A stretch of 64,000 nt of DNA from Edaphobacter sp. (GTDB taxonomy: Bacteria; Acidobacteriota; Terriglobia; Terriglobales; Acidobacteriaceae). The notes under the pieces were generated by a model. The model was not told where the DNA came from and did not search any database. It was given only the letters and a program-made list of their open reading frames with translations. Numbering within the stretch: position 1 is the first letter of the stretch; each line of letters opens with the position of its first letter. Below are positions 48,101 to 57,607 of this stretch, piece by piece. The translations under genes were made by a program, and so were the position numbers. The stretch is taken from positions 1 to 64,000 of the forward strand of contig JAOAPB010000114.1 of assembly GCA_025462645.1 (NCBI GenBank), written 5' to 3'.

Positions 48101-51100
48101 AACGCCTCCTCGGCAAAGCTCGGTTGCAACGGCACGGTCAACGATCCGCCTAGCGTAGCTGGCACAGGGCCGAGGTCGTGACAGTTGAGCTGCATAAGCG
48201 GCGGATTGCGGGAGCCGACATTGCGGACCGGCACAAAGGGCTTCGATGTGGCGAACAGCAGGCGCGAGCCGCTGCGGTCACGCAGGCTGATGTCGAAGAC
48301 GACGCCCTTGCCTGCAGCTCCCATGATCAGCGTGAGCGAATCGACCGTGAAGCGCCCAGGCCGGTGGATAGGTTCAGGCGATTCGATCAGCACACCGGCG
48401 CAGCTCCACGTGGCCGCTTGTTGCCGCCAAAGCAGGCTGATGCGGGGTTCAGTGGCGACTGGCCAACCGTCAAGACCGACGTGGTCGATGAAGGCGTCAA
48501 ATGCAGCGTCGTCGCCTTCGACTCTGGTCGGCGTGAGCACGGCATCGGCGCGCAACACGGCACCGCCCGTCGCGGTACCTGTGGACCTGCCCGAGACCAC
48601 CTTGCGGAAGTGCAAGGTGTTCAGCATCTCTGCGCCCGTCGCCCAACGGGAGGTTCTGAAGCTTACTCCCGGGAGCCGGCCGTCGAGCTCACCTTTGGTC
48701 GACTTCGCCAGAACGAAGACCTCGTACCAGGAGAGGCGCGAAAGTTTCATCGGCACCTCCATCACGACGTTCGGTGGAGGTTGCTTGCAGACCGATGCAG
48801 CGTAGGCATCGGCTTTAGCCTTCTGCGAGCCGGTGAGGAGGTTGCTCGTGCTCGCCCACTCAAGTACTGACCGTAGGACCTGATCGGGTTCGACCTCCTT
48901 CGGTGCGTCGAGCCGCCGCAGACCGCAGCAGAGCTCGAAGCCGTAGGCTCCGGCCAGCGCGCCGACGTGGCTGACGCGGAAGTAAACGCGGGCCGGGTCG
49001 TCCGCGAAGCGGAAAAGTTCGCTCTGCGCAGGCTCGTAGCCGAGCAGGTAGCGCTCGAGCATCTCCGGATGAAAGAGGTCGCGACGGCGGTGAATTTCAG
49101 TGAAGAATTCCACGGTGCCGGGACGAGACAAGGCTTCTGCCTTTGCCGTGCGGAACCAGAAGGAACGCATGATGGGTGGATCGTCCTCGAGTTTATGCTC
49201 CGCGATCGTGAGCGGCTTGCCCATGTCGTCGCGCTTGGAGAGCTTGCCTGACCAGCGCATCGCGACCTCGATGCGATAGACGCTTCCGGGCTTGAGCATG
49301 CATCGCACCGTGGAGGAAGAAGGTGAGTCGAACTGGGGCGGTTTGTCCTTGGCTGCCTTATCCAACAGGTCGGCCTGTGCCTTGGTGGCGGCATTGCGCG
49401 CATCGGCTGCCAGCGCCGCTGTGTGCGTGATGCCGGCGACACCAATCACGCCCAAAGGCATCCCGATCGGATAGGTGATGGCGAGAGTGGTCGCCTCGGC
49501 AGCGCCTACAGCGGCAAAGCGCACGGCGAAGCGGTCTGCGTCGAAATTCACGACTTTATCGGGAGACCATGCCGCGGCGTTGTTGTCGACGGTGCGAAAA
49601 CGACCGGGGGCCCACTCCTTGCGAGGAATCGCCAGCCAGATTCGCGCCTGGCGCAACGGCTCCGCGAAGGTCACGTTCAGTAGCTGGGCGGGGCCGGCGA
49701 ACTTCTGCGGAAGGTCCTGGATGGGAAGTCCGGGCGGAAGGAGGGTTCCGCCGACATCGAGGAAACCGGTAAAGTTCCGTCCATCGAAGTCGGCTGAGGA
49801 AGCGAGTGAGACGACACGCGGCACGGCATATCCGACGCGCGCGGGGATCAACTGCACGCTCAGATGATCGAGCACGAAGCCGTTAGTGCGCCCCCCCGGC
49901 AGCCAGCGCAGCTCGATCTGCACACGTACCTGGCTCTGCAGTGCATCGACAGATAGCGGGTCCGGTGGCAGCGACCATCCATCGCCGGAGACGCTTGCCA
50001 GGGCTCCCGGAGCCCAGCCGAGGCGTGCGACAGCCTTTGCCTGGCAGAGGTTGGCCTGCGTCGTGAGCGGATCGCCCGGCAGGCTCTTGCCGGCGTCAGG
50101 TAAGGCCGCGAACCAGAGGCCGGGATCGGGCGTGAGCAGGGCTAGCTCGGCCGGTTGTGCCTGGCCTCCGGCATCGCCGAATTTGCCGATGAGCCACGTA
50201 GCGCTCATAGTCCCCGGGACGAGCTTCTCGTTCGCCGGATCGGTTGCATCGAACAGCTTCAGCCCGTTCAGTTCCCAGTCATACTCCAGGGCATCGCCGC
50301 CCATCGGTTTGGCCCGAAATTTAGTTGGATAGACGTTAGCCGAGGGGAACTGCGCATAGCCTCCGGCGAGTTCGGGCGCTGTGGCGAAGGTGAGCAACGG
50401 AATTGCGTCGGGCCACACGGAGTTGATCTCGGTGGCCTCCTCGCGCCTACCGAAGAGTGGAGCGATGACCTCGTATTTATCGTTCGTCAACGACTGCGGG
50501 CCATCGAGCGGATTGGGCGGTTGCGGCAGCGTAGGGCTTGGCTCGCTGTTGTAGGAGATCTTTACGCACTTATGGATCTCATGGAAGAAGAGATCGATCG
50601 TTCCGCAGACTTCGGCCTGCAGGTACGGCTCCTGGCCATCCATCAGCATGACGAAGACGGTGGCATCGACTCCGATGGAGAAGAAGCCGACGTGGATGTC
50701 ACCGCCGACGCATCCCATTGCCGCCAAAGTTGTGGGTTGCGTGCTGAAGAGGACGTCGGCTCGGGCGAAGAGCTCGGCCCAGACGATTGGCTTGAGTCCC
50801 CAGACGGCATTGAAGCCGAAGCCAAAGGCGGAGACGAAAGTCCCTGGGTCGCAGCTGATCTTGACGCCGCCAGAGTCCTGCCCTCCCCGTGGCCACTCCG
50901 TGATGCCGTTGCCGCGGAACATGATGTAGGCGTCGGAGCTCTGGCCGAGGAGCTCAGGGAACATGGTGCTGCTGATCGGTCCACTCTCGCGGCCTTCGCT
51001 TGGACGGCCGAGGGGCGGCGTCCAGCCGTCAGACCCGAGATGAATGAACCAGTCTGGTGAACCCTTAGGGAAACGAGCCGCGACCGGTACATGTGTGATA

Positions 51101-53403
51101 ACGATGTGCGGGATCTCGTAGACACCGTCTATTGCGATCGTCACCGCGTCTGCGGGATCAATGACGACAACGCCCTTCGCTTCGAGGACTTTGACGATGG
51201 GTTCGTCGCGCGTGATCTTCACCCGCGGCGCCATCATGACGCCCTTCATGGACCCTCGAATGACGATATCGGGCGTGGTGAGGAAGATGCCTGCGCGCGC
51301 GCTAAAGGTGAAGCCCATATCGGGTGCAGTGCCGATCACAGCTTCGAGTCCGAAGCTGAAGTCCGGCGAAGGAACGAAAGACCCCGCCTTGCGGTAGTCC
51401 CAGTCCAGTTGGAACTTGATCGCGTCGTCGCCAGGTGGCACCGGTGCGGGACGGCCGTTGGCTACGAAAAGTCCGCCAAAGCCATAGATGCCGAGGCCGG
51501 TGTTTGCCAAAGGAATCGGGCCGGGGAAATCGACACCGAGATCGAGCTTGATCATGTCGCCGTCGGTCTCGACGTCGGCGCTCGCTGAAAGGTCCAGCGG
51601 GACGACAGTCGCCGCAAGCGCTGCACGAAAACCTTTTTCGGTAAGCTGTACGGCGCCATCGCCATCGATCAGCGGATCGAGGGCGATTGAGGCATCCAGT
51701 CCGCGTAACGATCCGGTTACCTTTCCGCTGTCTTGATCAATGGTCGCGCGAATCGTGGCGCCGTTCACCTTGACTGGTCCGAGGTTGAGCTTGAAGCGTA
51801 GGTCCACCTCGATCCAGAATGAGCCGCGGCCCGAGCGCGTGCCGAGAACGTCAAAGAGGTTGTCGAGCCCCTTCACCTTCCAGCCGCCGGGGTCTTCGAC
51901 CTCGAGGGAGCTCTTAGTGTAGTCGAGGCTGATCATATCGAGCCCGCTCTGCGCCGTGTCGATGGTCAGCACCACTTCACGAACACGTACACGCAGCGGC
52001 TGGTTGGGATTCATGTTGACGGCGAGCACCTCGACGTCGATGCCGGTGACGACCGCTGCGACCGAGTAGTCGATCTTCAGCTTCACCGGCCCACCGACCG
52101 GCGCAGAGGTGCCACTGGTGAGGATCTCAGCGCGATGCATCACAAGTTGACCTGCATCGAGAAAGCTGCTCAGCCCAACGGCGGCAGTGAGCAGGGTATG
52201 CAGAGCGGGGCCACCACCGTTAGCGACGAGCGCCGTGGCAACTGTGGCCGCAGTAACGGCAATCTTGGCTCCAAGTCCTCCGACGGCGCTGTCGATCTTG
52301 ACCAGTCCGTCGGGGCCCTGGCTCTCCACCGCTAGACTCAGGTCTATGGACGGTGGGATGCCCGGTCCGCCTGGCTTCCTTGCAAAACGCGCACGCACTC
52401 TAACGGGCTTGCCGCCGCCCAGCGTGAGAGCCCCGCCGGGAGCCGCGGCTTCGGTATGGCCGGGTGTCGGCAGTTCCATCACTGCTTCCACTAACGTTGG
52501 CACAAAGCCGTCGAGCCCGGTCGCGGTCGGGTCGCGGCATTCGATGCGAACGTCGATGCCGGGGCGATTGCCGTTAGCGGGGACCTTCGCGAGGATAAGC
52601 AGATCGATGCCGGGGGTGGGCGCGCGTCCGATCTGCAGATGCGCGTCGACGGCGTGGCCGCCGAGAAAGGGCACTCCCTTCGGGAGAAAGAAACGCGCGG
52701 TACGCACGGCAATGCCGCGCCATGGAGGCTGATCGGCGGGAGTGTCGATAACGGCTCCGTCGATCATGGTCTTATCCGGGGGCACGGCGTCGTCGGCATC
52801 GTCGAACGCAACGCCACTCGTGAGCTCAAGGCCGAAGCCCGTTGTGCCGAGGAGCACGGTGCTGGGCTCGAGGCCGAGTACGATCACGTCGTCTGGCGCG
52901 TCCTTGTTGGGTGAGAGCAATACCTCGACGCTGCCGTTCGCTTTTCCGCGAATCACCAGCCAGACATTGGCGCCGGTAAGGACGACAGGTGGAGCGCCGG
53001 GCGTCGCTTCAAGCCACTCAGCGTCTTCCGGCGGGTCGCCCCCGGAGGGGTGCTTCGTAGCCGCCGTCAGCAGGTGGCCGGGCAGCGACTGCACCAGGTT
53101 GAACACGGCCTTTTGTGGACCATCGTTGAGGGATAACGCGAAGCGGAACGCCGTGCGTGATTTGGGGGGCCCGGTCAGGGTCAACACATAAGGTCGCTCA
53201 TCGTTAGGCGCGATGAGATCCAGCTTGAGAGAGCCCAGGCTTTCGACAGCGCCTAACTTAGCGGTCCCTTCTTTTTTGTCAGGCGGGTTGGGGTCGAGGT
53301 CATCCATGAGCTGGATCGTTTCCAGATAACCCTTGGCCGCGCTGCTGCGCAACACGCTGCTCCACACACCTGCACTGTCCAATCTGGACTGAAGGTTTTC
53401 CAT
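48097..53403 (-). CDS. giant beta-rich protein of unknown function, 1768 residues
   Basis: The ATG at 53403 has GGAG seven bases ahead; a TTG at 53517 would add 38 residues. There is no signal peptide. The N-terminal 60 residues are helical (LQSRLDSAGVWSSVLRSSAA). Residues about 70-1000 are long runs of alternating amphipathic strands, including GLGIYGFGGLFVANGRPAPV, FSFGLEAVIGTAPDMGFTFS and IVIRGSMKGVMMAPRVKITR. From memory this texture recalls DUF6603-type giant proteins; I could not verify that. The last 700 residues look like separate beta domains. It is coupled to the 1028-residue gene. Confidence 0.75.
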   Translation of the reverse strand: MENLQSRLDSAGVWSSVLRSSAAKGYLETIQLMDDLDPNPPDKKEGTAKLGAVESLGSLKLDLIAPNDERPYVLTLTGPPKSRTAFRFALSLNDGPQKAVFNLVQSLPGHLLTAATKHPSGGDPPEDAEWLEATPGAPPVVLTGANVWLVIRGKANGSVEVLLSPNKDAPDDVIVLGLEPSTVLLGTTGFGLELTSGVAFDDADDAVPPDKTMIDGAVIDTPADQPPWRGIAVRTARFFLPKGVPFLGGHAVDAHLQIGRAPTPGIDLLILAKVPANGNRPGIDVRIECRDPTATGLDGFVPTLVEAVMELPTPGHTEAAAPGGALTLGGGKPVRVRARFARKPGGPGIPPSIDLSLAVESQGPDGLVKIDSAVGGLGAKIAVTAATVATALVANGGGPALHTLLTAAVGLSSFLDAGQLVMHRAEILTSGTSAPVGGPVKLKIDYSVAAVVTGIDVEVLAVNMNPNQPLRVRVREVVLTIDTAQSGLDMISLDYTKSSLEVEDPGGWKVKGLDNLFDVLGTRSGRGSFWIEVDLRFKLNLGPVKVNGATIRATIDQDSGKVTGSLRGLDASIALDPLIDGDGAVQLTEKGFRAALAATVVPLDLSASADVETDGDMIKLDLGVDFPGPIPLANTGLGIYGFGGLFVANGRPAPVPPGDDAIKFQLDWDYRKAGSFVPSPDFSFGLEAVIGTAPDMGFTFSARAGIFLTTPDIVIRGSMKGVMMAPRVKITRDEPIVKVLEAKGVVVIDPADAVTIAIDGVYEIPHIVITHVPVAARFPKGSPDWFIHLGSDGWTPPLGRPSEGRESGPISSTMFPELLGQSSDAYIMFRGNGITEWPRGGQDSGGVKISCDPGTFVSAFGFGFNAVWGLKPIVWAELFARADVLFSTQPTTLAAMGCVGGDIHVGFFSIGVDATVFVMLMDGQEPYLQAEVCGTIDLFFHEIHKCVKISYNSEPSPTLPQPPNPLDGPQSLTNDKYEVIAPLFGRREEATEINSVWPDAIPLLTFATAPELAGGYAQFPSANVYPTKFRAKPMGGDALEYDWELNGLKLFDATDPANEKLVPGTMSATWLIGKFGDAGGQAQPAELALLTPDPGLWFAALPDAGKSLPGDPLTTQANLCQAKAVARLGWAPGALASVSGDGWSLPPDPLSVDALQSQVRVQIELRWLPGGRTNGFVLDHLSVQLIPARVGYAVPRVVSLASSADFDGRNFTGFLDVGGTLLPPGLPIQDLPQKFAGPAQLLNVTFAEPLRQARIWLAIPRKEWAPGRFRTVDNNAAAWSPDKVVNFDADRFAVRFAAVGAAEATTLAITYPIGMPLGVIGVAGITHTAALAADARNAATKAQADLLDKAAKDKPPQFDSPSSSTVRCMLKPGSVYRIEVAMRWSGKLSKRDDMGKPLTIAEHKLEDDPPIMRSFWFRTAKAEALSRPGTVEFFTEIHRRRDLFHPEMLERYLLGYEPAQSELFRFADDPARVYFRVSHVGALAGAYGFELCCGLRRLDAPKEVEPDQVLRSVLEWASTSNLLTGSQKAKADAYAASVCKQPPPNVVMEVPMKLSRLSWYEVFVLAKSTKGELDGRLPGVSFRTSRWATGAEMLNTLHFRKVVSGRSTGTATGGAVLRADAVLTPTRVEGDDAAFDAFIDHVGLDGWPVATEPRISLLWRQQAATWSCAGVLIESPEPIHRPGRFTVDSLTLIMGAAGKGVVFDISLRDRSGSRLLFATSKPFVPVRNVGSRNPPLMQLNCHDLGPVPATLGGSLTVPLQPSFAEEAL

Positions 53404-53536
53404 GATCTGTCTCCAACTCGGAAAAATTAAGAGCAATAGGGGCCCGGCTGCACCGATGGTGGTTATCCCATACTTTGTCTCGTAGACAGGCGTGCGTGTC
53501 TTGATCGGTAAAGGCAAAGATGACGTTCGACGTACG

Positions 53537-55012
53537 CTACGGCTGAAGCATGGCCCCGGAGAAGATGGTCTTCGCGTCCCATCCCGTTCCTACAACTTTG
53601 CCCTTGGAGTCGGCCCATTGAACGGTGTTGTCGTTGCGGCCGTTGTCTCGAAACCATAAGAGCTGAAGCTCAGTCGTGAGGGCGTAGATGACGCCGTCGC
53701 CGCTTGAGAAGGCATTCGGGTAGTTCCAGTTCGAGGCGATGAGTTGGCCTTCGTTGACGGACCATCTGTTGGTGCCGTCGTCGCGTCCTTCGTGTCAGAA
53801 GCGATAGAGGTCGCCTTTGCCGGTGAGGCCGTAGAGCGTGCCTCCGTCGCCGGCGAAGATACGGAAGAAGTGCCAGTTGCTGACGACGAGCCTTCCTTCG
53901 CGCGCGGTCCAGCGGTCGGCGCCGTCGGCGTAGCCGTCGTGGCGGTACCAGCGGAGTTCGCCGTTGCGACTGAGGGCGTAGAGAAGTCCGCCGCCGGCTC
54001 CGATCACCTGCAGGCCCTTGAAGCCGGAGTTGATGGTCTGCCCTTGCGACTGTGCCCAGCTGAAGGTACCGCCGCGTCCATCGTGGCGATACCAGACGAG
54101 GTCGCCGTCGGTGGTAATGGCGTAGAGAACACCGCCGCCGGCTCCGATCACTGTCCTGAAGTTCCATCCCGTGCCGACGGGAAGGCCTGCCGTAGCGGCC
54201 CAACGGAAGCTGCCGTCTTCGCGACCGTCGTGGCGATACCACAGCAGTTTGTTATCCGCGGTGATCGCGTAGATCACAGCCTTCGAGTCGGGAATGTTTG
54301 CGACTGCAACGGCGGGAGCCGCCGGAGCCGGCTTGGGTGCGGGCGGGTGTACTCCGACTACGGGACCGAGGCCGATGGCGGGAGTTGCTGTGGTGCCGGT
54401 CGTCGCCGTGCTGAAGTTTGGATTTTTTACGTACACGTCGACGGAGATGAGGATCAGGGGCTCTCCCGGTGGCGGCTGGTAGTTGGGCGGCGGCGGGCCG
54501 GGGCCGTCGGGATCGATGTTGATGCCGCTTCCGATCTCGATGCGAGCCACCGTCGCGGAGCTGACAGTTGTCGGAGGTTTATATTCGGGAAACTTCCATG
54601 CATTCGCCGAGGTTGAGGGTGGAAACATCTCGTACGACGATCGATCTCCCTGAACGAGGGTGTCGACCTTCAACAGCTTGCCGGACTGCGGGTCCGTAAG
54701 CTCTATTCCGCGCAACGAGGCTCTTGAATTCTTTGGATCGCGGAAGCGTACGACGATTCGTCTGATCTCGAATCTACCGGCAGGTATCTGTAGAGGTCCG
54801 GCGACGATGAGAGGATTTCTGTCAACTGCTTGAATCTGCAGGCTGCCGCCCATGGGCGTGAGAAGAGCCTTGCTTCTTCTATCGAGACCGAACCGCGCGC
54901 CCGGAGTGAAGTATTTAAGTTCGAGCTGTGCAGAAAGCGGGGGAACGAACAGCAGGACTCCGCCCGCGAGTATCAGACTGAACGTATAACGAAATATTCT
55001 TCGCTGGTACAT
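53537..55012 (-). CDS. exported tachylectin-2-like propeller, interrupted by in-frame TGA
   Basis: The ATG at 55012 has GGGAGGT just ahead and starts a signal peptide (YTFSLILAGGVLLFVPPLSA). The frame stops at TGA 53795-53797 (405 residues) but continues in the same frame to TAG 53537. Residues about 40-270 are a beta domain and a Pro-rich linker. Then come sugar-binding blades: IYAITADNKLLWYRHDG, LYAITTDGDLVWYRHDG, LYALSRNGELRWYRHDG, LYGLTGKGDLYRF-stop-HEG and, past the TGA, IYALTTELQLLWFRDNG. Tachylectin-2 has five blades, so the full propeller needs the part after the TGA. The TGA replaces a conserved Arg (probably CGA). It may be a recent nonsense mutation or readthrough. Confidence 0.75.
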
Positions 55013-55076
55013 GGCGACCTCCCGACGATGAAAGCAAACTGAAGGCCGACAGCGATTCAAGGACGAATTTGAATTA

Positions 55077-56378
55077 CTAGGACTTGACTTGTGTGATCGT
55101 GTAGATATTGTGATCGTCATGGACCCCTTTCCATGCAATGAAAGGTAGCTCTCTGAAGGAAACGATCGCCGGTCTCTGCGATGTGCCGATTCCAATAGAC
55201 ACTTGTGAACTCCATTCAATTGATGGCTGCCCACCCGGCCCGATTGCCGCTTGCGTGAAATAGACGCCGTCGTCTCCGGGAACTCCTTGCCATGCCAGGA
55301 ACAATCGTCCATCGCCGGTGTTCACGACGGTTGGGCCCATGATACTTCCCGGTATTCCGATGCCGACCGTTCCTTGCGGCCCGTTCCCCACGATCACCCA
55401 TGATAGTTGCTGTTGAGGCTGCCAGAACATTTGGACCAACGAAGTAGTGTACAAGCTATCGTCGCCGGGGATTCCCCGCCAAACCATCCGTGGAAGATTG
55501 TCTAGACCGACACATACAGAGGGTCTATCCGCGCTTCCCGCGCCGCCGATTCGTTGCTGTGTTGCCCACGGGTTCCGCCAAGTCGTGTAGTAGAGGGCGT
55601 CGTCGCCAGGAATCCCACGCCGTACCATCAGAGGAACAGCACCTACTACCGTCAGTGACGGAGCGCAAGCGGAACCAGTGCCGGGAATTGGAGCGACAGC
55701 GCTCCAGTGATCGCCAAGGTCACTGCTCGTCGCCCAGTACAGCGCATCGTCATCTGGAACGCCGCGGATCGCCAGCCATAGTGTAGCGCCATCCCACGCG
55801 AGGGCAGGACCGTCAGTTGAAGCGGCACCCGGGATTACGCTCTGTGGCGACCAGTTGACGCCGTCGGTGGTGCGAGAATTCCAAATCTGATCATCGTCTC
55901 CGATCCCTCTCCACGCCATCACCAGGAAAGAACCGCAGACGCACAATGCCGGCGAGGCATCCGTGCCAACGTCCGCGACAGCTCTTTGTGAGCCCCATCC
56001 ATATAGAGCACGGGCGGCCTCGACGTCTTCAGGCGCTAGAGTTTCAGTAACGCTGCTGAAGGGATACATGAGCGTGCCTGGTGTGGTGGAGTGTCCAATA
56101 CCGATCGCGTGCCCTATCTCATGTGCCACCACCCCAAGCAAGCTGTTGCCTCCGGGAAGCTGTGGCACAAAAATGGCTGTGGCGTTATTGTTGATGGTGA
56201 TCTCCGAAGTCAGGTGAGTATTTCCGAGTTTGCCATTCCCGGCTGAGTCCAGGGGACCGAGATCGGCAGGGCCAATGGTGATGTCAACGGGTGCAAATAC
56301 GTTGGTAACCTGTGTAAAGGCGAGCGCTGGCACTGCCGCTCGCCAGAGCTCGAAAGCTTTCTGAACGGACGTTAACAT
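55077..56378 (-). CDS. matrixin-type zinc metalloprotease with six DD-box repeats
   Basis: A 433-residue frame. The zinc site is HEIGHAIGIGH (residues 86-96) with Met-turn LMYP (103-106), diagnostic of matrixins. After residue 130 come six propeller-like repeats with the motif W/R-x-G-I/V-x-x-D-D-x-x-Y: WRGIGDDDQIW, IRGVPDDDALYW, RRGIPGDDALYY, WRGIPGDDSLY, WQGVPGDDGVYF and WKGVHDDHNIY. There is no signal peptide or pro-domain in this frame, and no ribosome binding site; the ATG overlaps the stop of the upstream FG-GAP frame (AATGTTAA), so it is either translationally coupled or separated by a frameshift. Confidence 0.85.
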   Translation of the reverse strand: MLTSVQKAFELWRAAVPALAFTQVTNVFAPVDITIGPADLGPLDSAGNGKLGNTHLTSEITINNNATAIFVPQLPGGNSLLGVVAHEIGHAIGIGHSTTPGTLMYPFSSVTETLAPEDVEAARALYGWGSQRAVADVGTDASPALCVCGSFLVMAWRGIGDDDQIWNSRTTDGVNWSPQSVIPGAASTDGPALAWDGATLWLAIRGVPDDDALYWATSSDLGDHWSAVAPIPGTGSACAPSLTVVGAVPLMVRRGIPGDDALYYTTWRNPWATQQRIGGAGSADRPSVCVGLDNLPRMVWRGIPGDDSLYTTSLVQMFWQPQQQLSWVIVGNGPQGTVGIGIPGSIMGPTVVNTGDGRLFLAWQGVPGDDGVYFTQAAIGPGGQPSIEWSSQVSIGIGTSQRPAIVSFRELPFIAWKGVHDDHNIYTITQVKS

Positions 56379-56860
56379 TTCTGAAGGTTGGACCCCATTG
56401 ACTGTGCCTGATAGTCTCCACCTTGCTTCAAACCTTGGGGATGGCTGTTGATCAGGTACGAGCGAAAGCCAATTTGCGGTGTTCCCGGCGCATCGAGATA
56501 GTCACACATTCTGCCAGTGTTCACGCGCAAAGGGACCGAGTTTACTCCAACAATGCTGAACGGCGGTCCGATGAAGGTAGGCTGACCGGTTTCTCCCAGC
56601 ACAGTCGCCCTACTTGCCACCCTCGCCCCGTTCATGAACCAGATTTGGGTCTCTTGAGTTTGAGAGTTATGCCAAAGGATGTCCGCGTTTCCGTCGCTGT
56701 TGAAGTTGCCTACTCCGACAATGCTGAACGGCGGTCCGATGAAAGTAGGCTGGCCGGTTTCTCCCAGCACAGTCGCCCTGCTTGCTACCCTCGCCCCGTT
56801 CATGAACCAGATTTGGGTTTCCCCTGTTTGACTGTGGTACCAAATGATTTCAGCGTTCAT
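56372..56860 (-). CDS. FG-GAP/VCBS-like repeat protein
   Basis: A 162-residue protein from the ATG at 56860, with GAGGAGA five bases ahead. Two almost identical 56-residue repeats each contain TQIWFMNGARVASRATVLGE; NFNSDGNADILWHNSQ between them is the calcium-binding FG-GAP/VCBS motif. After the repeats comes RMCDYLDAPGTPQIGFRSYL and a short tail. The tail may once have been the pro-region of the following matrixin, since both frames run into each other. No export signal is seen. Confidence 0.65.
   Translation of the reverse strand: MNAEIIWYHSQTGETQIWFMNGARVASRATVLGETGQPTFIGPPFSIVGVGNFNSDGNADILWHNSQTQETQIWFMNGARVASRATVLGETGQPTFIGPPFSIVGVNSVPLRVNTGRMCDYLDAPGTPQIGFRSYLINSHPQGLKQGGDYQAQSMGSNLQKC
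56550..56835. repeat. 168-base tandem duplication
   Basis: The segment beginning at 56551 recurs at 56719, 168 bases (56 codons) later, with only scattered differences over roughly 110 bases. It encodes the two repeats of the FG-GAP protein. High DNA identity points to a recent duplication or gene conversion. Confidence 0.8.
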
Positions 56861-57024
56861 CGTATCTCCTCGGCAACCCAAAATTCGTCATGCTCTCTAT
56901 TCGTTAGGTAATTGGACTCGCCCCCGCGCCACCGATGCCGAATGCCACATCGAAGCTGTCGAGCGGTCCTTCGCCCAAGGCTTTGATTACGCCTCTTTTC
57001 GCGTCCAGCAGCTAAAGCAAGTTT

Positions 57025-57258
57025 CTACTCGTTGCCGGGGAGCCAGTGCGCCGAGGGCGCTGAATTCGTTCGCGGAGAAAAGACGTTCCGCGATTTCCTC
57101 GCCTGGGTGATGAGCTGCACCTTCTTGGCGTCCTCACCAGCTTGCCTTGCTTCCGAGAGTTCTCCCGAGATTCGCTCCCCAATGACCGCTTCGCGAATCG
57201 CGATTGGCACCTCAGGGTGCTGCGGAATCTGTCTCTGCGAACCGTGTTCTGATTGCAT
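57025..57258 (-). CDS. small hypothetical protein at the head of the accessory operon
   Basis: A 77-residue protein from the ATG at 57258 with AAAGGTG six bases ahead. PEVPIAIREAVIGERISGEL and SEARQAGEDAKKVQLITQAR read as helices. It has no cysteine or membrane segment. It is on the same strand as the following genes and may be the first gene of the operon. Function unknown. Confidence 0.45.
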   Translation of the reverse strand: MQSEHGSQRQIPQHPEVPIAIREAVIGERISGELSEARQAGEDAKKVQLITQARKSRNVFSPRTNSAPSAHWLPGNE

Positions 57259-57607
57259 GGCTCACCTTTCTCTGACCGGTCGGGAAATATGGGTTGCAGT
57301 GCGGTAAAGCACTACAAGTACACCGGAAGCTCCGGGTGGCGTAAGACTAAGTTGTCTTGGGGGGCCGATTGCGCAGTCGGAATCCGAAACTCTATGGCAC
57401 AGTGCCGAAATATATACAAGAGTTAAGGTTAAAAAGCAACACTAAATTTTTACGAATGTCCTTTTAGACGCGGTGGACCATAGCTAAAGGCCAATTCCGT
57501 AGCCCTCCGACTTCGATCGAGGGGCCTGACGATTCCGAGGCGTCACTGATACTCAGAGCGGTCCCATTACGTCTTCCTGTTAGGGCTTAACGTATCCTTT
57601 ACTCGAG
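57259..57607. other. promoter-bearing intergenic region of the accessory operon
   Basis: About 350 bases between the leftward operon and the rightward gene at 57608. An A+T-rich stretch at 57405-57470 stands out from the GC-rich surroundings and is the likely promoter zone. No gene seen. Confidence 0.4.

Noticed and set aside
53403-53517. TTG start adding 38 residues to the 1768-residue giant
   Set aside because: The ATG at 53403 has a GGAG site at good distance; the extension looks non-conserved.
53670-54242. Leftward 190-codon Arg/Ser-rich frame overlapping the lectin gene
   Set aside because: Out-of-frame shadow of the blade repeats; the Arg/Pro-rich text is an artefact of GC-rich codons.
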